NCBI GenBank assembly: GCA_965219235.1
Contig: OZ244721.1
Span: 2,480,001-2,544,000 of the forward strand
Origin: CBDHCC01 sp965219235
GTDB lineage: Bacteria; Pseudomonadota; Alphaproteobacteria; Sphingomonadales; Sphingomonadaceae
Direction: 5' to 3'
Length of the DNA: 64,000 nt
A program made the translations under genes and the position numbers. The notes below the pieces were generated by a model. That model was not told the origin of the DNA. It saw only the letters and a list, made by a program, of their open reading frames with translations, and did not search any database. Positions 43,922 through 53,001 of this stretch are shown here, piece by piece (the first letter of the stretch is position 1; each line of letters starts with the position of its first letter).

Positions 43922-45171
43922 GCGTCGAGCCCATAGGCGGTGTGGAGCATCCGCACTGCCAATTCCGTCTCGTCCTCGTCGATCACCACGCTCACCTTGA
44001 TCTCGCTGGTCGACACGGCGACCACGTTGATGCCGCGCGACGCCAGCGTGCCGAACATGGTCGCCGCCACGCCGGGGTTGGAGCGCATGGCGACGCCCAC
44101 CACCGACACCTTGGCGATGTGGTCGTCGGTCGTCATCCGGTCATAGCCGATCGCGCCGCGTGCGCCTTCCATCAGCTCCAGCGTGCGCGCGAGATCGACG
44201 CGCGGCACGGTGAACATCATGTCGGTCAGCCCGTCGCCGCGCGTCGGCGTCTGCACGATCATGTCGACGTTGATGTGGGCGTCGGCGAGCGGCTTGAAGA
44301 TCGCGGCCGCCGAACCCGGCCGTTCGGGCACGTCGATCAGGTTGACCAGCGCCTCGTTCTTGTCGTGCGCGATGCCGGTGATGCGCTGGCGTTCCACGTC
44401 GGTGTCTCCCAATTCGTCGTCGCCCACGATGAGCGTGCCCGGCCGGTCGTCGGCCGGCGCGGCGTCCTCGCCGGTGAAGGACGACAGCACCTGGACGCGC
44501 ACCCCCTCCTTCATGGCGAGGCCGACCGAGCGCGTCTGGAGCACCTTGGCGCCCACCGAGGCGAGCTCCAGCATCTCCTCGTACGTCACGCGATCGAGCT
44601 TGCGCGCGCGCCCGACGATGCGCGGGTCCGTCGTGTAGACGCCGTCCACGTCGGTGTAGATGTCGCAGCGGTCGGCCCCCAGCGCGGCGGCGAGTGCCAC
44701 CGCGCTGGTGTCCGACCCGCCGCGACCCAGCGTGGTCACCCGCCCGTCCTCGCTGAGGCCCTGGAAGCCCGGCACGACCGCCACCTCGCCGGCGTCGAGC
44801 GCGGCGAGGAGGGCGTCGGTGTCGATGCTGGTCACCTTCGCGCGGCCATGCGGGCCGACGGTGCGGACGGGCAGCTGCCAGCCGAGCCAGCTGCGCGCGG
44901 GCACGCCCATTCCGTTCAGCGCCGTCGCCAGCAGACCCGCGGTGATCTGCTCGCCGGCCGACACCACCACGTCGTATTCCGCCGCGTCGCCCGTCGCGGC
45001 GGCCTCGCGATGAAAGCCGACCAGCCGGTCGGTGTCGCCCGCCATCGCCGACACGACGACCGCCAACCGCGATCCCCGCGCGCGCTGGCGGGCGACCAGG
45101 CCGGCGACCGCGCGGATGCGCTCGGTGCCCGCCATCGACGTGCCGCCGAATTTCGCGACGATCAGGCTCAG
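43918..45171 (-). CDS. lysC: Aspartate kinase, apparent CTG start
   Basis: A 417-residue enzyme that phosphorylates aspartate at the entry to lysine, threonine, methionine and diaminopimelate synthesis. The kinase signature KFGGTSM lies just after the start, with VVSAGEQI, LGRGGSDTSAVALAAAL and DIYTDVDGVYTTDPR following. Two C-terminal ACT domains occupy about 265-415. The frame has no ATG, GTG or TTG that keeps the KFGGTS motif near the N-terminus. CTG at 45171 gives SLIVAKFGGTS and follows GGAAGGGG by seven bases. Confidence 0.95.
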   Translation of the reverse strand: MSLIVAKFGGTSMAGTERIRAVAGLVARQRARGSRLAVVVSAMAGDTDRLVGFHREAAATGDAAEYDVVVSAGEQITAGLLATALNGMGVPARSWLGWQLPVRTVGPHGRAKVTSIDTDALLAALDAGEVAVVPGFQGLSEDGRVTTLGRGGSDTSAVALAAALGADRCDIYTDVDGVYTTDPRIVGRARKLDRVTYEEMLELASVGAKVLQTRSVGLAMKEGVRVQVLSSFTGEDAAPADDRPGTLIVGDDELGDTDVERQRITGIAHDKNEALVNLIDVPERPGSAAAIFKPLADAHINVDMIVQTPTRGDGLTDMMFTVPRVDLARTLELMEGARGAIGYDRMTTDDHIAKVSVVGVAMRSNPGVAATMFGTLASRGINVVAVSTSEIKVSVVIDEDETELAVRMLHTAYGLDA

Positions 45172-45228
45172 CGGTCCGCCCCTTCCCCACCCCTTTGAGC
45201 CGGGGCCGCCGCCTGTTACGAAGCGCCC

Positions 45229-45981
45229 ATGACGAACGCAAGCGAGCGCGCCTCCACGATAAACCCCGCCGAGGCGCGGCACTTCGACGCGCTCGCCGCC
45301 GACTGGTGGAACCCGACCGGCTCGTCCGCGATGCTCCATCGGCTCAATCCGCCGCGCCTGCGCTACATCCGTCGCGTGGCGGAGGCGCGCTGGGGTCTGG
45401 ACTCCGCCGGTTTCACGCCGTTCGCGGGCCGCCGCGCGCTGGACGTCGGCTGCGGCGGCGGGCTCTTGGCGGAGCCGCTCGCCCGGCTGGGCGCGGCGGT
45501 GACCGGGCTCGACGCCTCGCCGCGCGCGATCGCCGTCGCCCGCGCGCACGCGGAGGGGCAGGGGCTGGCGGTCGACTATCGCGAGGGCGGCCTGGAGGCG
45601 CTCGACGAGGAGGCGATCGGCGCCGGGTTCGATCTCGTGACCGCGCTGGAGGTGATCGAGCATGTGTCGAACCCCGACGCCTTCGCCGCCGGGCTGGCGC
45701 GCGCGCTGTCGCCCGACGGCCTGCTGATCCTGTCCACCCCCAACCGCACGCTCGCCAGCCGCGCGCTGCTGGTCGCCGGGGCGGAACTGACCGGCGTGAT
45801 CCCCGCAGGGACGCATGATGCGTCGCTGTTCCTCACGCCGGACGAGCTGACGGCGGTGCTCGCGGGCGCGGAGCTGCGGGTGATCGACACCCGAGGCCTG
45901 TCGCCCGACCTGGCGAAGGGCGGCTTCCGGTTGAGCGACGACACGCGGCTGGACTATCTCGTGGCGGCGGTGCGGGCGTGA
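45229..45981 (+). CDS. ubiG: Ubiquinone biosynthesis O-methyltransferase UbiG
   Basis: A 250-residue SAM-dependent enzyme for both O-methylations of ubiquinone synthesis. It begins with the family pattern EARHFDALAADWWNPTGSSAMLH, has motif I LDVGCGGGLLAEPLARLG, then TALEVIEHV and LILSTPNRTLASRALLV. It is divergent from lysC with 57 bases between the two starts. A second ubiquinone gene, coq7, is in the window but distant. Confidence 0.96.
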   Translation: MTNASERASTINPAEARHFDALAADWWNPTGSSAMLHRLNPPRLRYIRRVAEARWGLDSAGFTPFAGRRALDVGCGGGLLAEPLARLGAAVTGLDASPRAIAVARAHAEGQGLAVDYREGGLEALDEEAIGAGFDLVTALEVIEHVSNPDAFAAGLARALSPDGLLILSTPNRTLASRALLVAGAELTGVIPAGTHDASLFLTPDELTAVLAGAELRVIDTRGLSPDLAKGGFRLSDDTRLDYLVAAVRA

Positions 45982-46005
45982 AGAAGGTGAGTGATCTCAC
46001 CTGAT

Positions 46006-46097
46006 CCGTTCGCGCTGAGCTTGTCGAAGTGCGCTTCCTTTTCGGGACAGATGGCGCGGGAAGAAGGGCCGGGCTTCGACAAGCTCAGCCTGAACGG
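46006..46097. repeat. Palindromic element (family B, copy 2)
   Basis: Arms CCGTTCGCGCTGAGCTTGTC (46006-46029 in full) and the complement at 46074-46097 (CTTCGACAAGCTCAGCCTGA) form a long imperfect stem with a 44-base loop. It lies between convergent ubiG and the MAPEG gene and may terminate both. Confidence 0.8.
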
Positions 46098-46129
46098 GTG
46101 TGAAAGCTTTTTTCCTGAAAGACGCCGCC

Positions 46130-46534
46130 CTACGGCACCAGCAGCGGCCAGAGCGCCAGCGCCAGGCCGACCATGCTGGCCAGCCACACCAGCGTGCGCA
46201 CCCGGGGCACGCCGGTCCAGTAGAGCGGCAGGTACACCATGCGCATCGTCAGCCACAGCCCCGCCCCGATCGCCGTCACCGTGCCGGTCCGGCCGGCCAC
46301 CACCGTCCCGGCGAGCGCGACGATCGCGATCGGAAAGGTCTCCAGGAAATTGCCGCGCGCCCGGTCCACCCGCGCCGCGACCGCGTTCGGCGGCGGCCGC
46401 TCGCCATCACGCGCGCTCGTGTTCCAGTCGCGCCCATACTGCTTCGTCTTCAGGTGGATGGCGGCCAGGATGTGGACCACGCCCAGCACCGCGCCCCAGC
46501 CCAGCACCCATAGTTCGAAGGGCAGGCCGCTCAT
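46130..46534 (-). CDS. MAPEG family membrane protein
   Basis: A 134-residue protein with four hydrophobic helices. The MAPEG signature is visible as AARVDRARGNFLETFPIAIVALAG, and YLPLYWTGVPRVRTLVWLASMVG fits the last helices. MAPEG proteins include microsomal glutathione transferases. The gene overlaps the upstream GST gene (ATGA), so two unrelated glutathione-transferase-type folds may work together, but the substrate is unknown. Confidence 0.87.
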   Translation of the reverse strand: MSGLPFELWVLGWGAVLGVVHILAAIHLKTKQYGRDWNTSARDGERPPPNAVAARVDRARGNFLETFPIAIVALAGTVVAGRTGTVTAIGAGLWLTMRMVYLPLYWTGVPRVRTLVWLASMVGLALALWPLLVP

Positions 46535-47202
46535 TCGAAATCGACCTTGTCGTAGTGGCGCGGCGGTTCGATCGGGCTCATCCGTTCGGACAGCAGCGGG
46601 CGGAAGGACGGCCGCGACTTCAGCCCCGAATACCAGCGGGCGAGCGGCTCGTGCGCGCGCCAGTCGACGCCGCCCAGATAGTCGGCGACCGAGATGTGCG
46701 CGGCGGCCGTCAGGTCGGCCAGGCTCAGCTGCGGTCCCGCCAGCCACGCGCGGTGGTCGAGCAGATAGTCGAGATAGTCGAGCTGGCGGTTGGCCCAGCG
46801 CATCGCCTCGCGGATCGCGCTGGCGTCGGGTCCCTGGCGCTCGATCCGCTTGCGCATCCGCTCGTGCATCAGCGGATGGACCGCCAGGCCGTAGAAATGC
46901 CGGTCGATCCAGGCCACCAGCCGCCGGATCTCGGCGCGCTGCGCCGCGGTGCCGGCGAGCAGCGGCGCGCGCTCCACCGTCTCCTCGAAATACTCGCAGA
47001 TCACGGTCGAATCGATCAGCGTCAGCGTCTTGTCGGGCTCGACCAGGACCGGCGTCTCGCTGGCCGGGTTGATGTCCTGGAAGGCGTCGCGCATCTCCCA
47101 CGGCCGTTCGAGCACCAGGTCGTAGGCGACGCCCTTTTCCCCCAGGCACAGGCGCACCTTGCGCGAGAAGGGGCAGAGCGGGAACTGGTGGAGGAGCCAC
47201 AT
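46531..47202 (-). CDS. Glutathione S-transferase family protein
   Basis: A 223-residue protein. The thioredoxin-fold half starts HQFPLCPFSRKVRLCLGEKGV with a CPFS motif at the active-site position, followed by NPASETPVLV (cis-Pro) and LIDSTVICEYFEE (the glutathione-binding Glu-Ser/Thr position). The helical C-terminal domain has the LSLADLTAAAHISVADYL N-capping motif. Substrate is unknown. It is the first gene of the GST-MAPEG pair. Confidence 0.92.
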   Translation of the reverse strand: MWLLHQFPLCPFSRKVRLCLGEKGVAYDLVLERPWEMRDAFQDINPASETPVLVEPDKTLTLIDSTVICEYFEETVERAPLLAGTAAQRAEIRRLVAWIDRHFYGLAVHPLMHERMRKRIERQGPDASAIREAMRWANRQLDYLDYLLDHRAWLAGPQLSLADLTAAAHISVADYLGGVDWRAHEPLARWYSGLKSRPSFRPLLSERMSPIEPPRHYDKVDFE

Positions 47203-47243
47203 GGCGGCCCTGTTACGGCCGCCGGAGGGAGGGGGGAAGAGGC

Positions 47244-47798
47244 ATGACGATCGTGTGGTTCGCGCTGGCGTGGCTGGTCGGCCGTCGCGCGCCGACGGCG
47301 GCCGCGCGCGCGATCGCGGCGGCGCTGGGCGTCGCGGCCGGGCTGACGCTGCCCGACCTCGACCAGTGGCTGCCGCTCGACCATCGCAGCGCGCTGACCC
47401 ACTCCGTGCTCCTGCTGATCCCCCTGTGGCGGACCGGGCGCGGGGTGGCGGCCGGCGTGGCGCTGGGCCTGGGCTTCCATCTGGCGGCCGACTGCTTTCC
47501 GCGCGCCATGGTGGGCTATGCGACCGTCAAATGGCCGCTCGCCGGGTCGATGGGGGCGGCGGCGAGCTACGCGTGGCTGGCCGCGAACTCTCTGGCGGCG
47601 AGCGGGTGGGGCGCGTGGTCGCTGACGCGCGACGAGGCACCGGGCTGGGCGGGCGGCGTCCTGGTCGTCGCGGCGCTGATGGGTGTCGCCTATCTGTGGC
47701 GAGACCCCGGCGGCTGGCCCGCGCTGCCGCTCTACGGCGCCGCGGGGTGGTGGGTGTGGAGAGGGTGGCGCGCGCGCGGAGGAACCCGCTCAGGCTGA
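47244..47798 (+). CDS. Membrane-bound metal-dependent hydrolase-like protein (YdjM type)
   Basis: A 184-residue membrane protein with about four hydrophobic segments. The conserved polar motifs of the YdjM-type family are visible: LPDLDQWL, HRSALTHSVLLLIPL and FHLAADCFP, giving possible metal ligands Asp and His. Function is unknown. Its last residues and stop codon (CGC TCA GGC TGA) lie within the family B repeat that starts at 47786, so the present C-terminus is repeat-derived. Confidence 0.75.
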   Translation: MTIVWFALAWLVGRRAPTAAARAIAAALGVAAGLTLPDLDQWLPLDHRSALTHSVLLLIPLWRTGRGVAAGVALGLGFHLAADCFPRAMVGYATVKWPLAGSMGAAASYAWLAANSLAASGWGAWSLTRDEAPGWAGGVLVVAALMGVAYLWRDPGGWPALPLYGAAGWWVWRGWRARGGTRSG

Positions 47799-47869
47799 GC
47801 CCGTCGAAGCCTCTTCTCCGAGGGCCACGGGATGCAAGACACGCGCTTCGCCAGGCTCGGGGCGAGCGG
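47786..47869. repeat. Palindromic element (family B, copy 3, degenerate)
   Basis: Left arm CCGCTCAGGCTGAGCCCGTC at 47786-47810 in full, and a degenerate right arm CTTCGCCAGGCTCGGGGCGA at 47846-47869. The left arm overlaps the end of the YdjM-type gene and supplies its stop codon. It lies between that gene and the convergent gltB. Confidence 0.65.
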
Positions 47870-47879
47870 ATCGCCGTTC

Positions 47880-50800
47880 CTACTCCGCCGCGCGCACGCC
47901 CTCGTCCTCCAGCGGCTCCGCCAGCCGGTCCAGCATTTCGCGGGGCACCACCTGCCACAGCCGCGTCCGCGTGCCGTCCCAGTCGGCCAGCAGCTCCGCC
48001 GCCCAGCGGCTCTCCGTCCGCCGGACGTGCTCGGCGAGCAGGCGGCGGGCGAGGTCGGCCCAGTGAGCGGTCCCGATCCGCTGCCAGACGATGGAATCGG
48101 GGTTCGCCGCCGCGCCGAACCGCTCGTCCAGCACGAACGCCATGCCGCCGGTCATGCCGGCGCCGAAATTGCGGCCGACCGGCCCCAGGATCAGCACCGT
48201 GCCGCCGGTCATGTACTCGCACCCGTTCGCGCCGCAGCCCTCGACCACCGCATCGGCGCCGGAGTTGCGGACCGCGAAGCGCTCGCCCGCCTGGCCGGCG
48301 GCGTAGAGCGCGCCCGACGTGGCGCCGTAGAGCACGGTGTTGCCGACGATCGTGTTGTCCTGCGTCGCCAGGGTGGACGACACCAGCGGGCGCACCACCA
48401 CGGTGCCGCCCGACAGGCCCTTGGCGACATAGTCGTTGGCATCCCCGAACACCTCCAGCGTCACCGCCTGGGCAAGGAACGCGCCCAGCGACTGGCCGGC
48501 CGATCCGCGCAGCCGCACGGTCACGTGCCCCGCCGCCAGACCCTCGCTGCCGAAGCGCCGCACAAGCTCGCTCGACAGGCGCGTGCCCACCGCGCGATGC
48601 GTGTTCCTGACCGTATAGGCGAGCTGCATCTTCTCGCCGCGCCCGAGCGCGGGACCGGCATCGGCGATCATCCGCGCGTCGAGCCCATCGGGCACCTCGT
48701 TGCGGAAGGTGGCGGCCGCGAAGCGCCGTTCCGACCCGTCGTCCACCTTGGCGAGCACGGGATTGAGGTCGAGGTCGTCCAGATGCTCGGCCCCCCGGCT
48801 GACCTGGCGCAGCAGCTCGGTGCGGCCGATCACCTCGTCCAGCGCGCGCGCGCCCAGCGAGGCGAGCACCTCGCGCACCTCTTCGGCGATGAAGGTCATC
48901 AGCGCGATGACCTTGTCGGGCGTGCCGGTGAACTTGGCGCGCAGCCGCTCGTCCTGCGTGCAGACGCCCACGGGGCAGGTGTTGGAGTGGCACTGGCGCA
49001 CCATGATGCAGCCCATCGCGACCAGCGAGAGCGTGCCGATGCCGTACTCCTCCGCCCCCAGGATGGCGGCGATCACGATGTCGCGGCCGGTCTTGAGTCC
49101 CCCGTCCGTGCGCAGCGTCACCCGCTCTCGCAGACCGTTGAGGCTCAGCACCTGATGCACCTCGGCCAATCCCATCTCCCACGGCGTGCCCGCGTATTTG
49201 ATGGAGGTCTGGGGCGAGGCCCCCGTCCCGCCGGTGTGGCCGCTGACCAGGATGGCGTCGGCGTGCGCCTTGGCGACGCCGGCCGCGACCGTGCCGATGC
49301 CGGCGCAGCTGACCAGCTTCACGCACACGCGCGCGGTCGGGTTGACCTGCTTCAGGTCGTAGATCAGCTGCGCCAGATCCTCGATCGAGTAGATGTCGTG
49401 GTGCGGCGGCGGGCTGATGAGGGTCACGCCGGGCGTGGAGTGGCGCAGGCGGGCGATGAACTCCGTCACCTTGAATCCGGGAAGCTGGCCGCCCTCGCCC
49501 GGCTTGGCGCCTTGGGCCACCTTGATCTCGATCTCGCGCGCGGACAGCAGGTAGTCGACGGTGACGCCGAAGCGGCCCGACGCGATCTGCTTGACCGCGC
49601 TGTTCGCGTTGTCGCCGTTGGCGCGCGGGGTGTAGCGCTCCGTCGCCTCGCCGCCCTCGCCGGACACCGCCTTGGCCCCGATGCGGTTCATGGCGATGGC
49701 GAGCGTCTCGTGCGCCTCCGGGCCGAGCGCGCCCAGGCTCATGCCCGGCGTGACGAAGCGGCGGCGGATGGCGGTCACCGGCTCCACCTCATCGAGCGGC
49801 ACGGGCTCGGGCGCTGGGTTGAACTCGAGCAGGTCGCGCAAATAGACCGGCGGCAGCGCGTGGACGCCGCGCGAGAAGCGCTGGTAGGTCGCGTAGCTGT
49901 CGGTGCCGACCGCCGTCTGCAGCAGGTGCATCAGCTCGGCGCCCCACGCGTGGGTCTCGCCGCCGTGGCGCTGGCGGTAGAAGCCGCCCACCGGCAGGCG
50001 GGCGACGCCCGCGTCGAAGGCGGCGCGGTGGCGCTCGGTCGCGTTCAGGTGGAGCGAGGCGTAGCCCTCGCCCGAGATCCTGGCCGGCATTCCGGGGAAC
50101 AGGTCGGCGACCAGCGCGCGGCTGAGCCCCACCGCCTCGAAATTGTAGCCGCCGCGATAGGAGGAGATCACCGCGATGCCGAGCTTCGCCATGATCTTGA
50201 GCAGGCCGTTGTCGATCGCGGTGCGGTAGTTCTCCAGCGCCTCGGCCAACGTCAGCCCGCCCAGCAGGCCGCGCGCGTGCCGGTCGGCGATCGCCGCCTC
50301 CGCCAGGGTGGCGCTGACGGTCGTGGCACCCACGCCGATCAGGACCGCGAAGGCGTGGGTGTCCAGCGCCTCGGCCGAGCGCACGTTGATCGACGCGTCC
50401 GAGCGCAGGCCGACGCGCACGAGGTGCGTGTGGACGGCGGCCGCCGCCAGCACGGCGGACAGCCCGACGCGCTCCGGCCCCACGCCCTCGTCGGTCAGGA
50501 ACAGCTCGCTCCGGCCGCCGCGCACCGCCGCCTCGGCCTCCGCCCTCACCCGCGCGATGGCCTCGCGCAGCCGCTCCGGCCCGCCGCCCACGGCAAAGGT
50601 GCAGTCGATCGTCGCGGCGCGCTCCCCGAAGGCCTCGCGCAGCCGCGCCCATTCGGCGGACAGCAGCACGGGCGAGGGCAGCTCCAGCACCCGGCCGCCG
50701 TCCGTCACCTCCAGGATGTTGCCGAGATTGGCGAAGCGGGTGGTGAGCGACATGACGTGCCGCTCGCGCAGCGGGTCGATCGGCGGGTTCGTGACCTGTG

Positions 50801-52376
50801 AGAAATTCTGGCGGAAGAACTGGCTGACCAGGCGCGGCTTGTCCGACACGACGGCGAGCGGCGTGTCGTCGCCCATCGATCCCACCGCCTCCTTCCCCGC
50901 CTCCGCCATCGGCGCGAGGATCAGCTCCAGGTCCTCCAGCGTCTGCCCGGCGGCCACCTGGCGGCGCGCCAGCTCCGCCCGGTCGTAGCACGCGGGCTCG
51001 GCCGTGACCGGCGGCAGGTCCGCCGGCGTGCGGTAGCCGGCGGTCAGCCGGGCATAGTCGCGCTCGCCCGCCACCCGGTCCTTGATCTCGCGGTCGGTGT
51101 AGAAGCGGCCCTCCTCCAGATCGACGGCGATCATCCCGCCGGGGCCGAGCCGCCCCTTCTCGGCCACCTGCGCCTCCGGCAGCTGGACCAGCCCGGTCTC
51201 CGATCCCACCACCAGCAGGCCGTCCGTCGTGCGCGCGTAGCGCAGCGGACGCAGCGCCGAGCGGTCCAGCCCGGCCACCGCCCAGCGCCCGTCGGTCATG
51301 GCCAGCGCGGCGGGGCCGTCCCACGGCTCCATGTGGCTGGCGTCGTAGCGATGGAGCGCCTCGTGCGACGGGGGCACGCCGCCTCCTTCCCACGCGGGCG
51401 GCACCAGCATCAGCTTGGCCGCGGGGGCGTCCTTGTCCGACCGGCACAGCGCCTCGAACACCGCGTCGAGCGCGGCGGTGTCGGACGCGCCCGCGGGGAT
51501 CACCGGCTTGATGTCCTCGCAGTCCGCGCCGAACGCGACCGACGCCATCTTGATCTCGTGGCTGCGCATCCAGTTCCGGTTGCCGCGCACCGTGTTGATC
51601 TCGCCATTGTGGGCGAGGCAGCGGAAGGGCTGGGCCAGCCACCATTGCGGGAAGGTGTTGGTCGAATAGCGCTGGTGGAAGATCGCCACCCGGCTCTCGA
51701 AGCGCGGATCGAGCAGGTCGGGGTAGAAGTCGGCCAGCGCCTCGGCCAGGAACAGGCCCTTGTAGACGACCGAGCGGCAGGACAGCGAGCAGACGTAGAA
51801 GTCGCGGATCTGCTGGGCGACTGCCGCGCGCTCGATCCGGCGGCGGACGAGGTAGAGCGTCTTGTCGAACTCCGCCGCGCCCGCCTCGTCCGGCGGCGGC
51901 CCGGCGACCAGGATCTGCTCGATCTCCGGCCGGGTGAGCGCCGCCTTGGGGCCGATCGCGCCCACGTTCACCGGCACCTGCCGCCAGCCGTAGATGGTGA
52001 GGCCGGCGGCGACCATCTCGCTCTCGACGATGGTGCGACAAGCCTCCTGCGCGGCCAGGTCGGTGCGCGGCAGGAACACCTGGCCCACCGCCAGACGCCC
52101 GGGCAGCGGCGCATGGCCCGACCGCTCGATGGCGTCGGCGAAGAAGGCGTGGGGGATGTCGAGATGGATGCCCGCCCCGTCGCCGGTCTTCCCGTCGGCA
52201 TCGACCGCTCCCCGATGCCAGACATTGCGCAAAGCTTCGAGCGCCGCCTCCACGACGCGGCGGGAGCTGATCCCGTTCGTGGCGGCCACGAGTCCGACGC
52301 CGCAGGAGTCGGACTCCATGTCGGGGCGGTACATGCCGTGGGCGGCGAGGCGTTCCTGCTCGCTGGAGCACGTCAC
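47880..52376 (-). CDS. gltB: Glutamate synthase (NADPH) large subunit
   Basis: A 1498-residue enzyme. The class II amidotransferase domain begins at the autocatalytically exposed Cys25 (SDSCGVG) and releases ammonia from glutamine. A central domain, the FMN-binding synthase barrel (with PPHHDIYSIEDLAQLIYDL) and the 3Fe-4S cysteines C-x5-C-x4-C (CIMVRQCHSNTC) follow, then the C-terminal beta-helix. I prefer the GTG at 52376, preceded by AAGGTC, since it gives a propeptide of family length; an ATG at 52415 lies inside the upstream gene. Confidence 0.97.
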   Translation of the reverse strand: MTCSSEQERLAAHGMYRPDMESDSCGVGLVAATNGISSRRVVEAALEALRNVWHRGAVDADGKTGDGAGIHLDIPHAFFADAIERSGHAPLPGRLAVGQVFLPRTDLAAQEACRTIVESEMVAAGLTIYGWRQVPVNVGAIGPKAALTRPEIEQILVAGPPPDEAGAAEFDKTLYLVRRRIERAAVAQQIRDFYVCSLSCRSVVYKGLFLAEALADFYPDLLDPRFESRVAIFHQRYSTNTFPQWWLAQPFRCLAHNGEINTVRGNRNWMRSHEIKMASVAFGADCEDIKPVIPAGASDTAALDAVFEALCRSDKDAPAAKLMLVPPAWEGGGVPPSHEALHRYDASHMEPWDGPAALAMTDGRWAVAGLDRSALRPLRYARTTDGLLVVGSETGLVQLPEAQVAEKGRLGPGGMIAVDLEEGRFYTDREIKDRVAGERDYARLTAGYRTPADLPPVTAEPACYDRAELARRQVAAGQTLEDLELILAPMAEAGKEAVGSMGDDTPLAVVSDKPRLVSQFFRQNFSQVTNPPIDPLRERHVMSLTTRFANLGNILEVTDGGRVLELPSPVLLSAEWARLREAFGERAATIDCTFAVGGGPERLREAIARVRAEAEAAVRGGRSELFLTDEGVGPERVGLSAVLAAAAVHTHLVRVGLRSDASINVRSAEALDTHAFAVLIGVGATTVSATLAEAAIADRHARGLLGGLTLAEALENYRTAIDNGLLKIMAKLGIAVISSYRGGYNFEAVGLSRALVADLFPGMPARISGEGYASLHLNATERHRAAFDAGVARLPVGGFYRQRHGGETHAWGAELMHLLQTAVGTDSYATYQRFSRGVHALPPVYLRDLLEFNPAPEPVPLDEVEPVTAIRRRFVTPGMSLGALGPEAHETLAIAMNRIGAKAVSGEGGEATERYTPRANGDNANSAVKQIASGRFGVTVDYLLSAREIEIKVAQGAKPGEGGQLPGFKVTEFIARLRHSTPGVTLISPPPHHDIYSIEDLAQLIYDLKQVNPTARVCVKLVSCAGIGTVAAGVAKAHADAILVSGHTGGTGASPQTSIKYAGTPWEMGLAEVHQVLSLNGLRERVTLRTDGGLKTGRDIVIAAILGAEEYGIGTLSLVAMGCIMVRQCHSNTCPVGVCTQDERLRAKFTGTPDKVIALMTFIAEEVREVLASLGARALDEVIGRTELLRQVSRGAEHLDDLDLNPVLAKVDDGSERRFAAATFRNEVPDGLDARMIADAGPALGRGEKMQLAYTVRNTHRAVGTRLSSELVRRFGSEGLAAGHVTVRLRGSAGQSLGAFLAQAVTLEVFGDANDYVAKGLSGGTVVVRPLVSSTLATQDNTIVGNTVLYGATSGALYAAGQAGERFAVRNSGADAVVEGCGANGCEYMTGGTVLILGPVGRNFGAGMTGGMAFVLDERFGAAANPDSIVWQRIGTAHWADLARRLLAEHVRRTESRWAAELLADWDGTRTRLWQVVPREMLDRLAEPLEDEGVRAAE

Positions 52377-52404
52377 CGAGGACCTTCTGGATCGAAGGGG
52401 CGGG

Positions 52405-53001
52405 TCAGGTGCCATTGGTGGTCGGCAGCGCCCCGAGCGCCTTCAGTTCGTCCATCATCCGCTCGATCTCGGCGGGCATCCGCGCCATGTCGGCGGCCAT
52501 GACCTTCTGCTGCCACGCCGCCACTGCGGGATCGGTCATGATCTTCGAGGATTCGGCGATGTAGGCTTGGCCGGTCGGGGTGGCGAAGAAAACCTCCATC
52601 TCCGCCATCTGTTCAGGGGTAAAGCGCCGAGCATAGGCAGTTGTCAGGGCCTCGATCATGTCTGGCATGTTCGCTTCGGTGCTCGTGCGGGCAGCATCGA
52701 CCTGTCGTTGCAGGAAGCGCTGGAAAATGGGGGCGGCCCGTGGTTCCTCCGCCAGCGCCTCGTCCAGCTGCGGCAGGGAGGCGACCATCGACTGCATGAC
52801 CTGTTTCACCGACGCGACCGTGGCGTCCACCAGCTGGTCGCGCTGCGACTCCGGCATCATCACCGCCACCAACCTGCGCGCACCCGCCAGCCGCTCAAGC
52901 GAAGGCGAAGCCGGTTCGGAAAGCACGGCGGTCCCGTCTTGCGCCGGAGCCGCCGTGCTGCAGGCCGCACTCGCCAAGGCCATGCCAATCGTCCACCTCA
53001 C
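52405..53001 (-). CDS. DUF2059 domain exported protein between gltD and gltB
   Basis: A 198-residue protein with a signal-like N-terminus (MALASAACSTAAPAQ). Its C-terminal half carries the DUF2059 pattern: AYARRFTPEQMAEMEVFFATPTGQAYI followed by a WQQKVM helix. The GTG overlaps the gltD stop (GTGA), and the gene ends about 28 bases before the gltB start, so it is embedded in the glutamate synthase unit. DUF2059 proteins are periplasmic and of unknown role. Confidence 0.82.
   Translation of the reverse strand: MRWTIGMALASAACSTAAPAQDGTAVLSEPASPSLERLAGARRLVAVMMPESQRDQLVDATVASVKQVMQSMVASLPQLDEALAEEPRAAPIFQRFLQRQVDAARTSTEANMPDMIEALTTAYARRFTPEQMAEMEVFFATPTGQAYIAESSKIMTDPAVAAWQQKVMAADMARMPAEIERMMDELKALGALPTTNGT

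Noticed and set aside
47832..50801. Long plus-strand open frame opposite gltB
   Set aside because: The translation has no recognisable domain and mirrors the codons of gltB on the other strand.
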